Below are positions 16,704-26,338 of a stretch of DNA of 45,176 nt, one piece after another (the stretch's first letter is position 1; every line of letters starts with the position of its first letter). The position numbers and the translations under genes were made by a program. The stretch spans positions 1 to 45,176 of the forward strand of contig JAHDYM010000015.1 in assembly GCA_023383705.1 (NCBI GenBank), read 5' to 3'. The notes below the pieces were generated by a model, which had not been told where the DNA came from, ran no database searches, and saw only the letters and a list, made by a program, of their open reading frames with translations. This DNA comes from Gammaproteobacteria bacterium. Its GTDB lineage: Bacteria; Pseudomonadota; Gammaproteobacteria; Steroidobacterales; GCA-2729495.

Positions 16704-17321
16704 TCAGACGACGTAGTGAAGGATCGTGTAGAAGTGACAGCCGCTGCCACTCACCACGAACAGGTGCCACACGCCGTGACCGTGGCGCACCTTGTGGTCG
16801 GTCGCATAAAAGGCCAGGCCACCGGTGTAGAGCGCACCACCCGCGAGCAGCCAGCCAAAGCCCGACGGCGTGAGCGCGTGCCACAGCGGCACCACCGCGA
16901 CCAGCGCCAGCCAGCCCATCAGCACATAGAGGATCAGCGAGAGTACGCGCGTGCGCCGGCCCAGCCAGAACTCCTGCGCGATGCCGAACAGCGCCAGGCT
17001 CCAGACGATGCCGAGCAGCCACCAGCCCCAGCTGCCGCGCAGGGACACCAGTGCAAACGGCGTATAGGTGCCGGCAATCAGCAGGTAGATGGCGCAGTGG
17101 TCGAACTTGCGCAGTATCTCCTTGGCCCGGCCGCGCACGCTGTGATACATGGTCGAGAACACATACAGCGTCACCAGCATGGCGCCGTAGATGCTGAAGC
17201 TGACGAGCTTCCAGGGATCCCCGAGCCGGGCAGCCAGCGTCACCAGCACGATCGCACCGGCCAGTGCCAGCCCCGCCCCGGCCAGATGGCTGATGCTGTT
17301 GAAACGCTCGCCGTGGTACAT
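16704..17321 (-). CDS. Hemolysin III/PAQR family membrane protein
   Basis: This 205-residue seven-span membrane protein belongs to the hemolysin III (YqfA/TrhA-like) branch of the PAQR family. Family motifs are present: FNSISHLAGAGLALAG at the N-terminus, FSTMYHSVRGRAKEILRKFDHCAIYLLIAGTYTPF split over two segments (first His, Asp-His pair), and the C-terminal GHGVWHLFVVSG with the last two histidines. These form a putative zinc-dependent hydrolase-like site. Its biological role in bacteria is membrane-lipid related but not well defined. The MgtA-type ATPase gene lies 30 bp upstream on the same strand. Confidence 0.9.
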   Translation of the reverse strand: MYHGERFNSISHLAGAGLALAGAIVLVTLAARLGDPWKLVSFSIYGAMLVTLYVFSTMYHSVRGRAKEILRKFDHCAIYLLIAGTYTPFALVSLRGSWGWWLLGIVWSLALFGIAQEFWLGRRTRVLSLILYVLMGWLALVAVVPLWHALTPSGFGWLLAGGALYTGGLAFYATDHKVRHGHGVWHLFVVSGSGCHFYTILHYVV

Positions 17322-17351
17322 GGTGAATGGACCACGGCCATCACCGACAGT

Positions 17352-19916
17352 TCAATCCCCCGTGTGACGGAAAAACCAGGCCTTGGCCAGTTCCGTGCTG
17401 AGTATGTAGGCCACAACGATGCCGATGATGGCCCCGGCAAGCGGCAGCGGCAGCGGCACGAAGCCGAAGACCGACGCCGCCGGACCCAGCCAGGGAACCG
17501 CCAGCGCCAGCACGCCGACGGCGGCCGTGGCCCCGCACAACAGGCGGCTCGGGCGACTCCGGAGCGCCGGCCCCTGCGTGCGCAGCACCAGCACCACTAC
17601 CAGCTCGGTGAGCAGCGAGACCACGAACCAGGCCGTCTGGAAAACCGGCTGACCGGCCTCGAACCAGCCGAGCAGCAGGCCGAAGGTGGCGAGGTCGAAG
17701 ACCGTGCTGAGCAGGCCAAATACCAACATGAAGCGCTGCACCTCGGCAACGCGCCAGCGCTGCGGTTTCAGCAACTGCCGGGCATCGACGTTGTCGGTCG
17801 AAATGAACACCGAGGGCACGTCGGAGAGGAAATTGTTCAGCAGGATCTGCTTGGCAGCCAGTGGCAGGAACGGCAGCAGCGGCGTGGCCAGCGCCATGCT
17901 GACCATGTTGCCGAAATTGGCACTGGTGGTGATGCTGATGTACTTGAGCGTGTTGGCGAAGGTGCGGCGTCCGTCCTCCACCCCCTGCCGCAGCACATCG
18001 AGATCCGGCTCGAGCAGCACCACATCGGCGCTCTCGCGGGCCACATCCACCGCCTTGTCGACCGAAATGCCGACGTCGGCGGCGTGCAGCGCGGGCGCAT
18101 CGTTGACGCCATCGCCCATATAGCCGACCGAATGTCCCATGCGCTGCAGGGCGCGGACAATGCGTTCCTTCTGCTGCGGATCGACCTCGACGAACAGATC
18201 GGTGGCCCCGGCACGGTGCCAGAGCGCCTCGTCCTTCATGGCGGCAATCTCCGCGCCCGTCAGCATGGCGCCGGGATCGAAGCCGATGCTGGCGCCGAGA
18301 TGCGCGGCGACATGGCGATTGTCGCCGGTGATGATCTTGGTGCGGATACCGAGTGCCGCGAGGTCGCGGATGGTCTTCGCGGTCGTCGTTTTCGCCGGGT
18401 CCTGGAACAGCAGGAAGCCGGCCAGATTCAGCCCGGTCTCGTCCTCGATGGTGTAGCGCTCCCGTGCCGGCACACGCCGCACGGCCACCGCGAGCACCCG
18501 GTAGCCCTCCTCGCCACGGCGTTTGAAGAACGCCTCCAGCGCCACGCGCCGGGGCGCATCCAGCGCCACTTCGGCATCGCCCTGCGTGAGTGTGGTGCAG
18601 GTCGCCAGCACATTGTCGAAAGCACCCTTGGTGATCAGCAGGTGGGTGGCCGGGTCGGCATCTGCCGCCACCACGATGGTCAGTCGCTTGCGCATGAAGT
18701 CGTAGGGAATCTCGTCGATCTTGCGGTATCCGGTCGTCGCCAGCCCGGCGCGCTCGCCGGCCGCAACGATGGCCGCATCCAGCGGATTCTCGATGCCGGT
18801 CTCGAGCGCCGCATTCAGCCATGCGTACTGCAGCACCGACGGCGCCGCCGCACCGGCGGGATCCACCGCCGCATCGAGCGCCACCACGCCGAGCGTGAGC
18901 GTGCCGGTCTTGTCGGTACACAGGATGTCCATGCTGCCGAGGTTCTCGATGGCCTCCAGCCGCGCGACGATGACTCCGCGCCCGGCCATCTGCCGCGCAC
19001 CGCGCGACAGCGTCACGCTGACGATTGCCGGCAGCAGTTCCGGCGACATGCCGACGGCGAGCGCCATGGCGAACAGCAGCGACTCGAGTACCGGCCGGCC
19101 CAGCCATTGGTTGGCCGCCAGCACGAAGACCACCATGCCGAGCATCACGCGCACCAGCAGGTAACCGAACTGCCGCACGCCCCGGGCAAAATCCGTCTCG
19201 GGCGCGTTCACCGCCAGGCCGCTGGCAATGGCACCGAACACGGTATCGCGCCCGGTCCGCACGATCAGCACCTCGGCGGTGCCGCTGCGCACCGAGGTAC
19301 CGAGGAACACCGCATTGCTGCGCCCGGCCAGCGGCGTGTCGGCAGGCATCACGCCGGGCCGCTTCTCGGCGGGAAAGGATTCACCGGTCAGGCTCGCCTC
19401 GGTGACCAGGAAATCCCGCGCTGCAAGGATCACGCCGTCGCCCGGCACCAGGTTGCCGGCCGCCAGCAGCACCACGTCGCCGGGCACCACGCTGGCGGCC
19501 GGGACGGTGCACACCACACCATCGCGCCGGACATGCACGGTGAGCGCGAGTCGCTGGCGCAGGCCGGCGATGGCCGCCGAGGCGCGATACTCCTGCAGGA
19601 AGCCGAGCAGCACGCTGCCCAGCACGATGGCGAGCACGATCGCCGCATCGACCCACTCGTGCACGAACAGCGACAGCAACGCGGCGACGATCAGGATCAG
19701 GACCAGCGGACTCTGCAGCTGGCGCAGCAGCAGCCGTGCAGCCGACAGGCGGCTGGCATCGCGGATGCCGTGGCCGTCGAGACGCCGCAGGCGTGCCGCC
19801 GCTTCGCCGGCCGACAGGCCCGCCGCACTGCTGGCAAGCTCGCGGGCAAGTTCCGCCGCATCCTGCGACCAGTACGCCGCCGCGACGCTGCCACCCGTGA
19901 CTGCGGCTGATGCCAT
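17352..19916 (-). CDS. mgtA: Magnesium-translocating P-type ATPase (MgtA type)
   Basis: This 854-residue P-type ATPase probably imports Mg2+. Order of domains: N-terminal cytosolic part, TGESFP actuator loop, transmembrane MSPELLPAIV segment typical of P3B/MgtA pumps, phosphorylation site DKTGTLT with Asp335, nucleotide-binding domain, hinge MGDGVNDAPALHAADVGISV, then C-terminal spans. The same frame is open to 20426, but this extension is antisense to ppc, so I used the ATG at 19916 (MASAAVTGG). It begins 8 bp after the ppc stop and is probably cotranscribed with it. Mg2+ or Ni2+ specificity cannot be seen. Confidence 0.92.
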   Translation of the reverse strand: MASAAVTGGSVAAAYWSQDAAELARELASSAAGLSAGEAAARLRRLDGHGIRDASRLSAARLLLRQLQSPLVLILIVAALLSLFVHEWVDAAIVLAIVLGSVLLGFLQEYRASAAIAGLRQRLALTVHVRRDGVVCTVPAASVVPGDVVLLAAGNLVPGDGVILAARDFLVTEASLTGESFPAEKRPGVMPADTPLAGRSNAVFLGTSVRSGTAEVLIVRTGRDTVFGAIASGLAVNAPETDFARGVRQFGYLLVRVMLGMVVFVLAANQWLGRPVLESLLFAMALAVGMSPELLPAIVSVTLSRGARQMAGRGVIVARLEAIENLGSMDILCTDKTGTLTLGVVALDAAVDPAGAAAPSVLQYAWLNAALETGIENPLDAAIVAAGERAGLATTGYRKIDEIPYDFMRKRLTIVVAADADPATHLLITKGAFDNVLATCTTLTQGDAEVALDAPRRVALEAFFKRRGEEGYRVLAVAVRRVPARERYTIEDETGLNLAGFLLFQDPAKTTTAKTIRDLAALGIRTKIITGDNRHVAAHLGASIGFDPGAMLTGAEIAAMKDEALWHRAGATDLFVEVDPQQKERIVRALQRMGHSVGYMGDGVNDAPALHAADVGISVDKAVDVARESADVVLLEPDLDVLRQGVEDGRRTFANTLKYISITTSANFGNMVSMALATPLLPFLPLAAKQILLNNFLSDVPSVFISTDNVDARQLLKPQRWRVAEVQRFMLVFGLLSTVFDLATFGLLLGWFEAGQPVFQTAWFVVSLLTELVVVLVLRTQGPALRSRPSRLLCGATAAVGVLALAVPWLGPAASVFGFVPLPLPLAGAIIGIVVAYILSTELAKAWFFRHTGD

Positions 19917-19924
19917 GCGGGCGC

Positions 19925-22753
19925 TCAGCCGGTATTCCGCAAACCGGCCGCCACCCCGTTGATGGAGAGATGGATGCCGGTGCGCACGCGCTCGGCTTCT
20001 GGGTCCGTGTCGCCCCGGCTGCGATAGCGGCGCATCAGCTCGACCTGCAGGTGATTGAGCGGATCCAGGTACGGAAAGCGATGCTCGATGGAGCGCGCCA
20101 GCGCCGAATTGCCGGCCAGTCGCCGCGACTCGCCGGTGATCAGCCCCAGCGCCTTGCTGCTGCGCTGCCATTCGGCCTGGATGATGCCGAACAGCCGCTT
20201 GCCGAGGCGCCTGTCCTCGACCAGCTCGACATAGCGCGCGGCGATGTGCAGGTCGCTCTTGGCGAGCACCATGTCCATGTTTGACAGCAGCGTGCGGAAG
20301 AAGGGCCACTGCCGGTACATCCGCTGCAGCAGTGCCAGCCGGCGCTTGCGCCCGGGGCCGTTCCGGCCCAGATAGCCCTCCACGGCCGAGCCAAACCCGG
20401 CCCAGCCCGGCAGGGCCACGCGGCACTGGCCCCAGGAAAAGGTCCAGGGAATCGCCCGCAGGTCCTCGATGCGCAAGGCCCCGCCAGCCTGGCGCGGACG
20501 CGACGGCGGACGCGAGCCGATCTTCAGTCCGGCGATTTCACGGATCGGCGTGGCCGCGAAGAAATACTCGCTGAAGCCCGGCGTCTCATAGACGAGCTGC
20601 CGATAGGCCGCAAAGCCGAGGCGACTCAGCTCGGCAGCGGCCTGCAGGAACTCCTCCGGCACCGAGCCGGCGCTGCCGGGCCGCGCGTGCAGCAGGCTGG
20701 CCTCCAGCGTCGCTGCCACCAGCGTCTCCAGGTTGCGCCGGCCGATGTCGGGATGCGCATACTTCGAGGTGATCACCTCGCCCTGCTCGGTCACGCGCAG
20801 CTGGCCGTTCACGGTACCCGGTGGCTGCGCGAGGATCGCCTGGAAATTCGGCCCGCCGCCGCGACCGACGGTACCGCCGCGGCCGTGAAACAGGCGCAGC
20901 ACCAGGCCCTTTTTGCGCAAGGGCGCAAACAGCTCCACCAGCTCGGTCTCGGCCCGGTACAGCTCCCAGTTGCTGGTGAAGAAGCCGCCATCCTTGTTGC
21001 TGTCGCTGTAACCGAGCATCACCTCCTGCTCGCCACCGCTGCGCAACACCATGTCCAGCATGCCCGGCAAGGCCAGGAACTCGCGCATGATGCCGACGGC
21101 ACGCCGCAGGTCGCCGATGGTCTCGAACAGCGGCACGACGATCAGGCTGGACCGCGCCGCATCGGCCAGCGTGCCCTGCATCAGGCCGGTTTCCTTAAGC
21201 AGCAGCAGCAGTTCGAGCAGGTCGCTCACCTCCTCGGTATGCGACACGATGGAATGACGGATGGCCGCCGGCCCGTAGCAGGCCAGCGCGTCGCGGGCGG
21301 TTGCGAACACCGCCAGCTCGTCGGTCGTGGCCTGCGTATAGGCGTGATCGACCACACGCAGCGGGCGTGCATCATCGAGCAGTGACAGCAGGATCCCGCG
21401 CCGGCCAGCCTCGTCCAGCGCCAGGTAGTCGACGTGCAGCCGGGCCACCTGCAGCAGTTCCGCAACGACCGCCGCATGCCGGTCCGATGACTGCCGCAGG
21501 TCGATCGTGGCGAGATGGAAACCGAATACCTGTACCGCACGGATCAGCGGCGCGAGGCGCGGCACGACCAGCGCCTCCGCGTGGTGTGAACGCAGCGAGG
21601 CCTCGATCACGCGCAGGTCGGCCAGAAACTCTTCCGCACTGGCATAGGCCGGCTGCGGCTCCACCGCATGGCGCAGGGCTTCCTGACCGGTGAACGCCTG
21701 CAGGGTCGCAGCCAGCCGCGCATAGATGCCGATCAGCGCGCGCCGGTAGGCCTCATCGACGCGATGCGGATTGGCATCCGGCGATCGCGCCGCCAGTGCC
21801 GCCAGCTCGTCCGAAACGCCGGCGAGCAATTGCGACAGCGACAACTCGGCGCCGAGCTCATGCACTTCCGTCAGGTAAAAGCGCAGCGCCACCTCGGCCT
21901 GCCGCTCGAAGGCGCTGGCAAGGGTCGCGGCCGTGACGTTGGGGTTGCCGTCACGGTCGCCACCGATCCAGTGCCCCATGCGCAGGAACGGCGCCACCGT
22001 CTGGCCGGGCAGCGCTTGTTCGAGCTCCGCATACACGCGCGGCAACTGCCGCAAAAAAGTGGTCTGGTAGTACGACAGCGCATTGTCGATTTCATCGAGC
22101 ACGCTGAGCCGGACCGTGCGCAGCATGCGCGTCTGCCAGAGCTGCGTCACGCGGGCACGGATCAGCAACTCGTTCTGCGCCCGCTCGGACTCGAGATGCA
22201 GGCTGTCGCGCTGCGCGATCAACACGGCGATCGCCCGCTCGGCATCGAGGATGCTCTTGCGCTGGACCTCGGTCGGATGGGCCGTCAGCACCGGGCTGAG
22301 ATGCGCATGCGCCAGGCTCGCCGCAATCTGGCGCTCACTGACGCCGGCATCGGCCAGTCGCCGCAGGCTCAGTTGCAGCGCGCCATCCTGCAGCTCGCCC
22401 TGCGCCTCCTGCTGCGCCCGCTGCCGCAGCTGATGCCGGTCCTCGGCGATGTTGGCGAGGTGCGAAAAGTAGCTGAAGGCGCGGATCACGCTCACCATCT
22501 GGTCACCGGACAGGCGCTTCAGCAGCCGGCCCAGCGTGCGGCCGGCACCCGCATCCTGCTTCAGGCGACAGGCCACCGACAGCTGCCGGACCCGCTCGAT
22601 CAGCGCAAAGGCCTTGCGCCCTTCCTGCTCGCGGATCACGTCGCCGAGAATCCGGCCAAGCAGGCGGATATCGCCGACCAGCGGCCGGTTCTCGAGTGCG
22701 GCATCGCTGTCGCGGTCGGGCGTAGCAGGCGCCTTGCGGGCTGTGCGCGACAT
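19925..22753 (-). CDS. ppc: Phosphoenolpyruvate carboxylase
   Basis: This 942-residue enzyme makes oxaloacetate from PEP and bicarbonate, feeding the TCA cycle; Mg2+ is required, which fits the Mg2+ pump gene next to it (inference). Signature motifs: [15 protein letters not shown] with the catalytic His, [26 protein letters not shown] and [17 protein letters not shown], plus the conserved C-terminal RNTG. The ATG at 22753 is preceded by a strong GGAGGAGG; an upstream Met at 22774 would enclose that site. Its promoter must lie in the 125-bp gap to the divergent VTT gene. Confidence 0.96.
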   Translation of the reverse strand: MSRTARKAPATPDRDSDAALENRPLVGDIRLLGRILGDVIREQEGRKAFALIERVRQLSVACRLKQDAGAGRTLGRLLKRLSGDQMVSVIRAFSYFSHLANIAEDRHQLRQRAQQEAQGELQDGALQLSLRRLADAGVSERQIAASLAHAHLSPVLTAHPTEVQRKSILDAERAIAVLIAQRDSLHLESERAQNELLIRARVTQLWQTRMLRTVRLSVLDEIDNALSYYQTTFLRQLPRVYAELEQALPGQTVAPFLRMGHWIGGDRDGNPNVTAATLASAFERQAEVALRFYLTEVHELGAELSLSQLLAGVSDELAALAARSPDANPHRVDEAYRRALIGIYARLAATLQAFTGQEALRHAVEPQPAYASAEEFLADLRVIEASLRSHHAEALVVPRLAPLIRAVQVFGFHLATIDLRQSSDRHAAVVAELLQVARLHVDYLALDEAGRRGILLSLLDDARPLRVVDHAYTQATTDELAVFATARDALACYGPAAIRHSIVSHTEEVSDLLELLLLLKETGLMQGTLADAARSSLIVVPLFETIGDLRRAVGIMREFLALPGMLDMVLRSGGEQEVMLGYSDSNKDGGFFTSNWELYRAETELVELFAPLRKKGLVLRLFHGRGGTVGRGGGPNFQAILAQPPGTVNGQLRVTEQGEVITSKYAHPDIGRRNLETLVAATLEASLLHARPGSAGSVPEEFLQAAAELSRLGFAAYRQLVYETPGFSEYFFAATPIREIAGLKIGSRPPSRPRQAGGALRIEDLRAIPWTFSWGQCRVALPGWAGFGSAVEGYLGRNGPGRKRRLALLQRMYRQWPFFRTLLSNMDMVLAKSDLHIAARYVELVEDRRLGKRLFGIIQAEWQRSSKALGLITGESRRLAGNSALARSIEHRFPYLDPLNHLQVELMRRYRSRGDTDPEAERVRTGIHLSINGVAAGLRNTG

Positions 22754-22878
22754 CGCCACCTCCTCCGGATCCACTTGATACCACAGCGCAGTTTTTTTCG
22801 CCCCGGGCCGGCGCTTCGCCTATAGTCGCACCCCGGATCTGTACTCACCCCGTATCCAGCAGGGATCGCTGGCACCAC

Positions 22879-23541
22879 ATGCACCGGAATCACACCAACG
22901 GGCTTTCACGCCTGTCACCCCGCTTGTTGCTGCTGGTCATCGGCGTGGGCATCGCTGCCCTGCTGGCCTGGTCCGGGGACATCCATCAGCAGATCGTGCG
23001 GCTGATCGCGCTGGCCGAACCGGTGATCGACGCAGCGCCGCTGCTCGGTGCCCTGCTGTTCGTGCTGCTGGCGGCGTTCTCGGCCATCCTGGTCTTTGTT
23101 TCCAGCCTGCTGCTGGTGCCCGTGGGCATCCAGGCATGGGGTCCGGCCGGTTGTTTCCTGCTGCTCTGGAGTGGCTGGTTGCTCGGCGGCCTGATCGCCT
23201 ACTCGATTGGCCGGTATCTCGGCCGGCCGGCCGTGCGCCGGATACTCTCCGCGGACAAAATGGCCCGCTACGAACGACGCATCCCGCTGAACGGCACCTT
23301 CCTGACTGCGGCACTGACACAGCTGGCCCTGCCCTCGGATATCTCGGGTTACTTCTTTGGCCTGGCCGGCTATCCGCGCCGGAGCTATCTCGCCGGCCTG
23401 ATGGTTGCCGAGCTGCCCTACGCGCTGGGCACGGTCTACCTGGGCAGTGCGTTCATCGAGGGACAATACCTGCTGCTGCTCGCGGCCGCCCTGGCCGGCC
23501 TCGCAACGCTCGGTGTTGCCGCCTGGCTGCGCCGCCGCTGA
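22879..23541 (+). CDS. VTT/DedA-like (SNARE-associated type) membrane protein
   Basis: This 220-residue protein has about five hydrophobic segments and the VTT-domain pattern: LVPVGIQAWGPAGCFLLLW, then GGLIAYSIGRYLGRPAVRR and a reentrant-like GYFFGLAGYPRRSYLAGL. DedA/VTT proteins are lipid scramblase- or transporter-like and help recycle undecaprenyl phosphate or maintain membrane potential; which applies here is unknown. It is divergent from ppc, with TATAGT at 22821 a possible -10 element. It converges on the universal stress protein gene. Confidence 0.8.
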   Translation: MHRNHTNGLSRLSPRLLLLVIGVGIAALLAWSGDIHQQIVRLIALAEPVIDAAPLLGALLFVLLAAFSAILVFVSSLLLVPVGIQAWGPAGCFLLLWSGWLLGGLIAYSIGRYLGRPAVRRILSADKMARYERRIPLNGTFLTAALTQLALPSDISGYFFGLAGYPRRSYLAGLMVAELPYALGTVYLGSAFIEGQYLLLLAAALAGLATLGVAAWLRRR

Positions 23542-23553
23542 GGCCTGCGCACC

Positions 23554-23586
23554 GGCGAACCACTACCTGCCGGCCGCCGGTTCGCC
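23554..23586. terminator. Hairpin between the convergent VTT and universal stress protein genes
   Basis: A perfect 8-bp inverted repeat (GGCGAACC 23554-23561, GGTTCGCC 23579-23586) lies across the end of the universal stress protein gene, 13 bp after the VTT stop. It could act on both strands. No U-tract is seen. Confidence 0.35.
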
Positions 23587-24012
23587 CTTGACCAGCACCA
23601 CGGGCCGCGACGCCTGCTGGACCACGTTGCGGGCCACCGAGCCCATCACCGCACCGGCCAGCGCGCCCCGGCCGTGCGTGCCCATGACGATCTCGTCGCA
23701 GCGGTTGGCCTGTGCATAGCTGACGATCACCTCGCCCGGGTCACCGACACCGATGTGGTAGTCGCAGCTGATGCCGGCTGCCTGCATTACGCCGCGCGGT
23801 TTTTCCAGCACCGCCATGCCCTCGTCGCGGTAATAGCTCTCCACGCTCTCCGGCTTGATGAAGATCTTGACGTTCACGCCACCCAGCGGCAATTGCACAT
23901 TGAGCAGATGTACGTGCACCGGTTCCCGGCACTGGCCCGCCCGGCGCACCACATAGTCCACCGCACTGTCCGAATAGCCCGAACCGTCGATGGCGATGAG
24001 AAAGGTCAACAT
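23563..24012 (-). CDS. Universal stress protein (UspA family)
   Basis: This 149-residue single-domain Usp protein starts MLTFLIAIDGSGYSDSAVDY and has the ATP-binding signature GTHGRGALAGAVMGSVARNV with the ribose/phosphate residues G-x2-G-x9-G(S). Members bind ATP and protect in starvation, oxidative or membrane stress. GGGAG lies about 9 bases before the ATG. The gene begins 4 bp after the TerC stop, so it is probably read from the DUF2779-terC transcript. Confidence 0.9.
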   Translation of the reverse strand: MLTFLIAIDGSGYSDSAVDYVVRRAGQCREPVHVHLLNVQLPLGGVNVKIFIKPESVESYYRDEGMAVLEKPRGVMQAAGISCDYHIGVGDPGEVIVSYAQANRCDEIVMGTHGRGALAGAVMGSVARNVVQQASRPVVLVKGEPAAGR

Positions 24013-24016
24013 GGGG

Positions 24017-24757
24017 CTACTCCCGAGGTTCACTGTTGTGGTCGCGCTGGACCAGATCGACCGGCCTGGTGGCCGCCACTGCCGCACGCCGCTTGCCACC
24101 CAGCTTGCCGATCGCGACCACCAGCAGGGCACCGGCCACCGGCGCCGTCCAGGCATAGATCCCCGGCGCCAGTGCCTTGTAGCGGTCAACCAGCACGACG
24201 TCGTGGGCGATCATGTCACCGGCAATCCAGCCGAGCAGCGCTGCGCCAAAAAGGATCACCACCGGGAAACGGTCCATCAGGGTCAGCACGAAGCGGCTGC
24301 CCCAGACGATGATCGGCACGCTGACGACCAGGCCGAATATCACCAGGCCCAGGTGCCCCTTGGCCGCGCCCGCGATGCCGATCACGTTGTCGAGGCTCAT
24401 CACCGCATCGGCCAGCACGATGGTCTTGATGGCACCCATGAGATGCGTGCTCGCGTCGATCTCGTGGCCGCCGTCTTCATCGGCCGGCAGCAGCAGCTTG
24501 ATGCCGATCCACAACAGCAGCACGCCGCCGACGATCTTGAGCCAGGGGAAGCGCAGCAGCTCGAGCGCAAAGAAAATCAGCACGACGCGCAGCGCGATCG
24601 CACCGAACATGCCCCAGAAGATCGCCTGCGCGCGCTGCTGCGCCGGCAAACGACGCGAGGCCAGCGCGATGACTACGGCATTGTCACCGCCGAGCAGGAT
24701 GTCGATGGCGATGATCTGGCCGACAGCGATCCAGAAATCAGGTGAGGCGAGATCCAT
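24017..24757 (-). CDS. TerC family integral membrane protein (YjbE-like)
   Basis: This 246-residue protein has about seven membrane spans and the TerC hallmarks: two acidic motifs in membrane segments, DILLGGDNAVVIALASR near the N-terminus and DAVMSLDNVIGIAG in the middle. TerC proteins export Mn2+ or Ca2+ or help metallate secreted proteins. The C-terminal tail is basic and cytosolic. Its start overlaps the end of the DUF2779 gene by 20 bp and its stop is 4 bp from the Usp start, indicating one transcript. Confidence 0.88.
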   Translation of the reverse strand: MDLASPDFWIAVGQIIAIDILLGGDNAVVIALASRRLPAQQRAQAIFWGMFGAIALRVVLIFFALELLRFPWLKIVGGVLLLWIGIKLLLPADEDGGHEIDASTHLMGAIKTIVLADAVMSLDNVIGIAGAAKGHLGLVIFGLVVSVPIIVWGSRFVLTLMDRFPVVILFGAALLGWIAGDMIAHDVVLVDRYKALAPGIYAWTAPVAGALLVVAIGKLGGKRRAAVAATRPVDLVQRDHNSEPRE

Positions 24758-26225
24758 TCAGACACTGCCCTTCAACCGGGATGGAGAAAAAATTTACCAC
24801 ACGCAACATGGCCAGCGTGTCGTGCGCACAATAACGCAGAAGCTGCCCGCGCAGCTCGCTGCGCCGCGCTGCCGTGGTCTGCGGAGCCACCGCTTCTGCC
24901 CAGGCCAGCTGCGCGCCGCCGCCATCATGCACCCCTTCGAGCCGGGCATAATCCAGTTCCGGTGCTATCACCGGCAGCAGCGCCTTGATCGACCAGCTGC
25001 CCTGCATGGCGGGATGGTAGTAGCCGCGCTTGACGACCGGATGCAGATCCACCAGCCGCTCGACCACCGCCGCCAGCGCATCGGCATGCTCCGGACAGAA
25101 GGCCGCCAGCGTCCCCAGGCACTGTTTTTCGTAGCCCGTCCAGGTCAGCACTGGCCCCGCCGTGCCGATCGCGGCAAGCAGCGCGTCGGCAGCCGCACGA
25201 GCCGGGAACCCGCCACTCAGGTCGAGGAACTCCGCGTGCTCCAGCTGGCCGGGCGCGGGCTCGACATGCAGCGACCACTGGAAGGGCACGGGCTGGTAAG
25301 GCCGCGTGCCGGCCCAGCGGGGAACCGCGCCGCCGATGGTCTCGAAATCGAGGTAATAGCGCGGCCAGCCGAGCGCGGCGAGTTCGGCACGGACCGGGTC
25401 GGCAGGCTCCGGCTGCCCGCTGCGGGCCGCGCGCCACACGCGCAGCGCCTCCTTGCCGCCGACGCTGGCTTCCGGCAACTCGCGCACATCCCGGTAGCCC
25501 CGGGCGAGCAACTCGTCCAGGCGCTTGCCGATGCCGGGCAGCGTGTCGAGGGGGTAATCGGTCTGCGGCCAGCAATGCGCCATGAAGGGACACTCATACG
25601 GCACCTTGCAGCGCCGGCCGATGGCGGCATCGGGACAGTCGCCCGCCACCACCTGCCTGGCCGCCGCCAGCCATCCGGGCACCTGCTGGCGCGGTGCAAG
25701 GATCGCCGCCGCCAGGTCCTTTTCCACCAGCAGGCCCCGGTAGTCGCCATCGCCCTGGTACACAAACTGGTTGTTGACGTGGGCAAGTGCCACCGACTCT
25801 GGCGGCACCGCCGAGGTCTCGAGCACCCAGGCCTGGATGGCGCAGTCGATGACATGCTCGTCCTTGCAGGCGGTCGAGGACTTTACCTCGACCAGCCGCG
25901 CTGCCTTCCGGTCCAGCACGTCGGCACGGATCAGCAGGCCATCGCGTTCAAAGGTCGCCTCGAACAGCGGCGTGGCTGCGGGGCGCGCCAGCGCCGCAGC
26001 GGTCTCACGCAGCGCGGCCGCCATGTCACCGGCAACGCCGATCAGCACGCCGCTGCCGTCCGGGTCATACAACTGGCGGGCGATCTCGCCGATCTCGTGG
26101 CCAGTGGCAAAGGCCGCCTGGGTGGCGGCACTGAACTGCAGGAGATCCGGGCGATGCTTTTCCAGCCAGAGCCGTTTCGGGCACTGGTGCCAGGACATGA
26201 GGCGCGATTTGGACAGGCCGGCCAT
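24738..26225 (-). CDS. DUF2779 predicted nuclease (PD-(D/E)XK plus exonuclease-like domain)
   Basis: This 495-residue protein has a Cas4/RecB-like PD-(D/E)XK nuclease half (SKSRLMSWHQCPKRLWLEK at the start, LIRADVLDR and LVEVKSST as the Asp and Glu-x-Lys motifs, and a possible Fe-S cysteine cluster CKVPYECPFMAHCW) followed by a C-terminal RNase H-like domain with YYLDFETIG. This matches the DUF2779 architecture as I know it. The substrate is unknown; a DNA-repair or defence role is possible but not shown. It leads the DUF2779-terC-usp run, overlapping terC by 20 bp, which is an odd partner set for a nuclease. Confidence 0.85.
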   Translation of the reverse strand: MAGLSKSRLMSWHQCPKRLWLEKHRPDLLQFSAATQAAFATGHEIGEIARQLYDPDGSGVLIGVAGDMAAALRETAAALARPAATPLFEATFERDGLLIRADVLDRKAARLVEVKSSTACKDEHVIDCAIQAWVLETSAVPPESVALAHVNNQFVYQGDGDYRGLLVEKDLAAAILAPRQQVPGWLAAARQVVAGDCPDAAIGRRCKVPYECPFMAHCWPQTDYPLDTLPGIGKRLDELLARGYRDVRELPEASVGGKEALRVWRAARSGQPEPADPVRAELAALGWPRYYLDFETIGGAVPRWAGTRPYQPVPFQWSLHVEPAPGQLEHAEFLDLSGGFPARAAADALLAAIGTAGPVLTWTGYEKQCLGTLAAFCPEHADALAAVVERLVDLHPVVKRGYYHPAMQGSWSIKALLPVIAPELDYARLEGVHDGGGAQLAWAEAVAPQTTAARRSELRGQLLRYCAHDTLAMLRVVNFFSIPVEGQCLNGSRLT

Positions 26226-26278
26226 GGCGCCAGCATAGCCGCAAAGGCAAATCCGGTGATTCTGGACTGATTCTGCTG

Positions 26279-26307
26279 GCGACAGCCCGCGACGGCGGTG
26301 CTATACA
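26279..26307 (+). promoter_or_regulatory. Possible promoter of the lipoprotein gene
   Basis: GCGACA (26279-26284) and TATACA (26302-26307), 17 bases apart, form a sigma70-like pair 31 bp before the ATG at 26339. This is a pattern match only. Confidence 0.35.
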
Positions 26308-26338
26308 GGGCCAGGCACAACAACAAGAGAACAACGCC

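Noticed and set aside
16098-19910. A 1270-residue plus-strand open frame
   Set aside because: It lies antisense to the membrane protein, hemolysin III and Mg2+ ATPase genes, is rich in Arg/His/Gln as expected from GC-rich antisense, and has no recognisable domain.
19917-20426. N-terminal extension of the Mg2+ ATPase frame
   Set aside because: The extension is antisense to ppc; the ATG at 19916 gives a normal family length.
21668-22825. A 385-residue plus-strand open frame opposite ppc
   Set aside because: It has no family motif and overlaps ppc completely.
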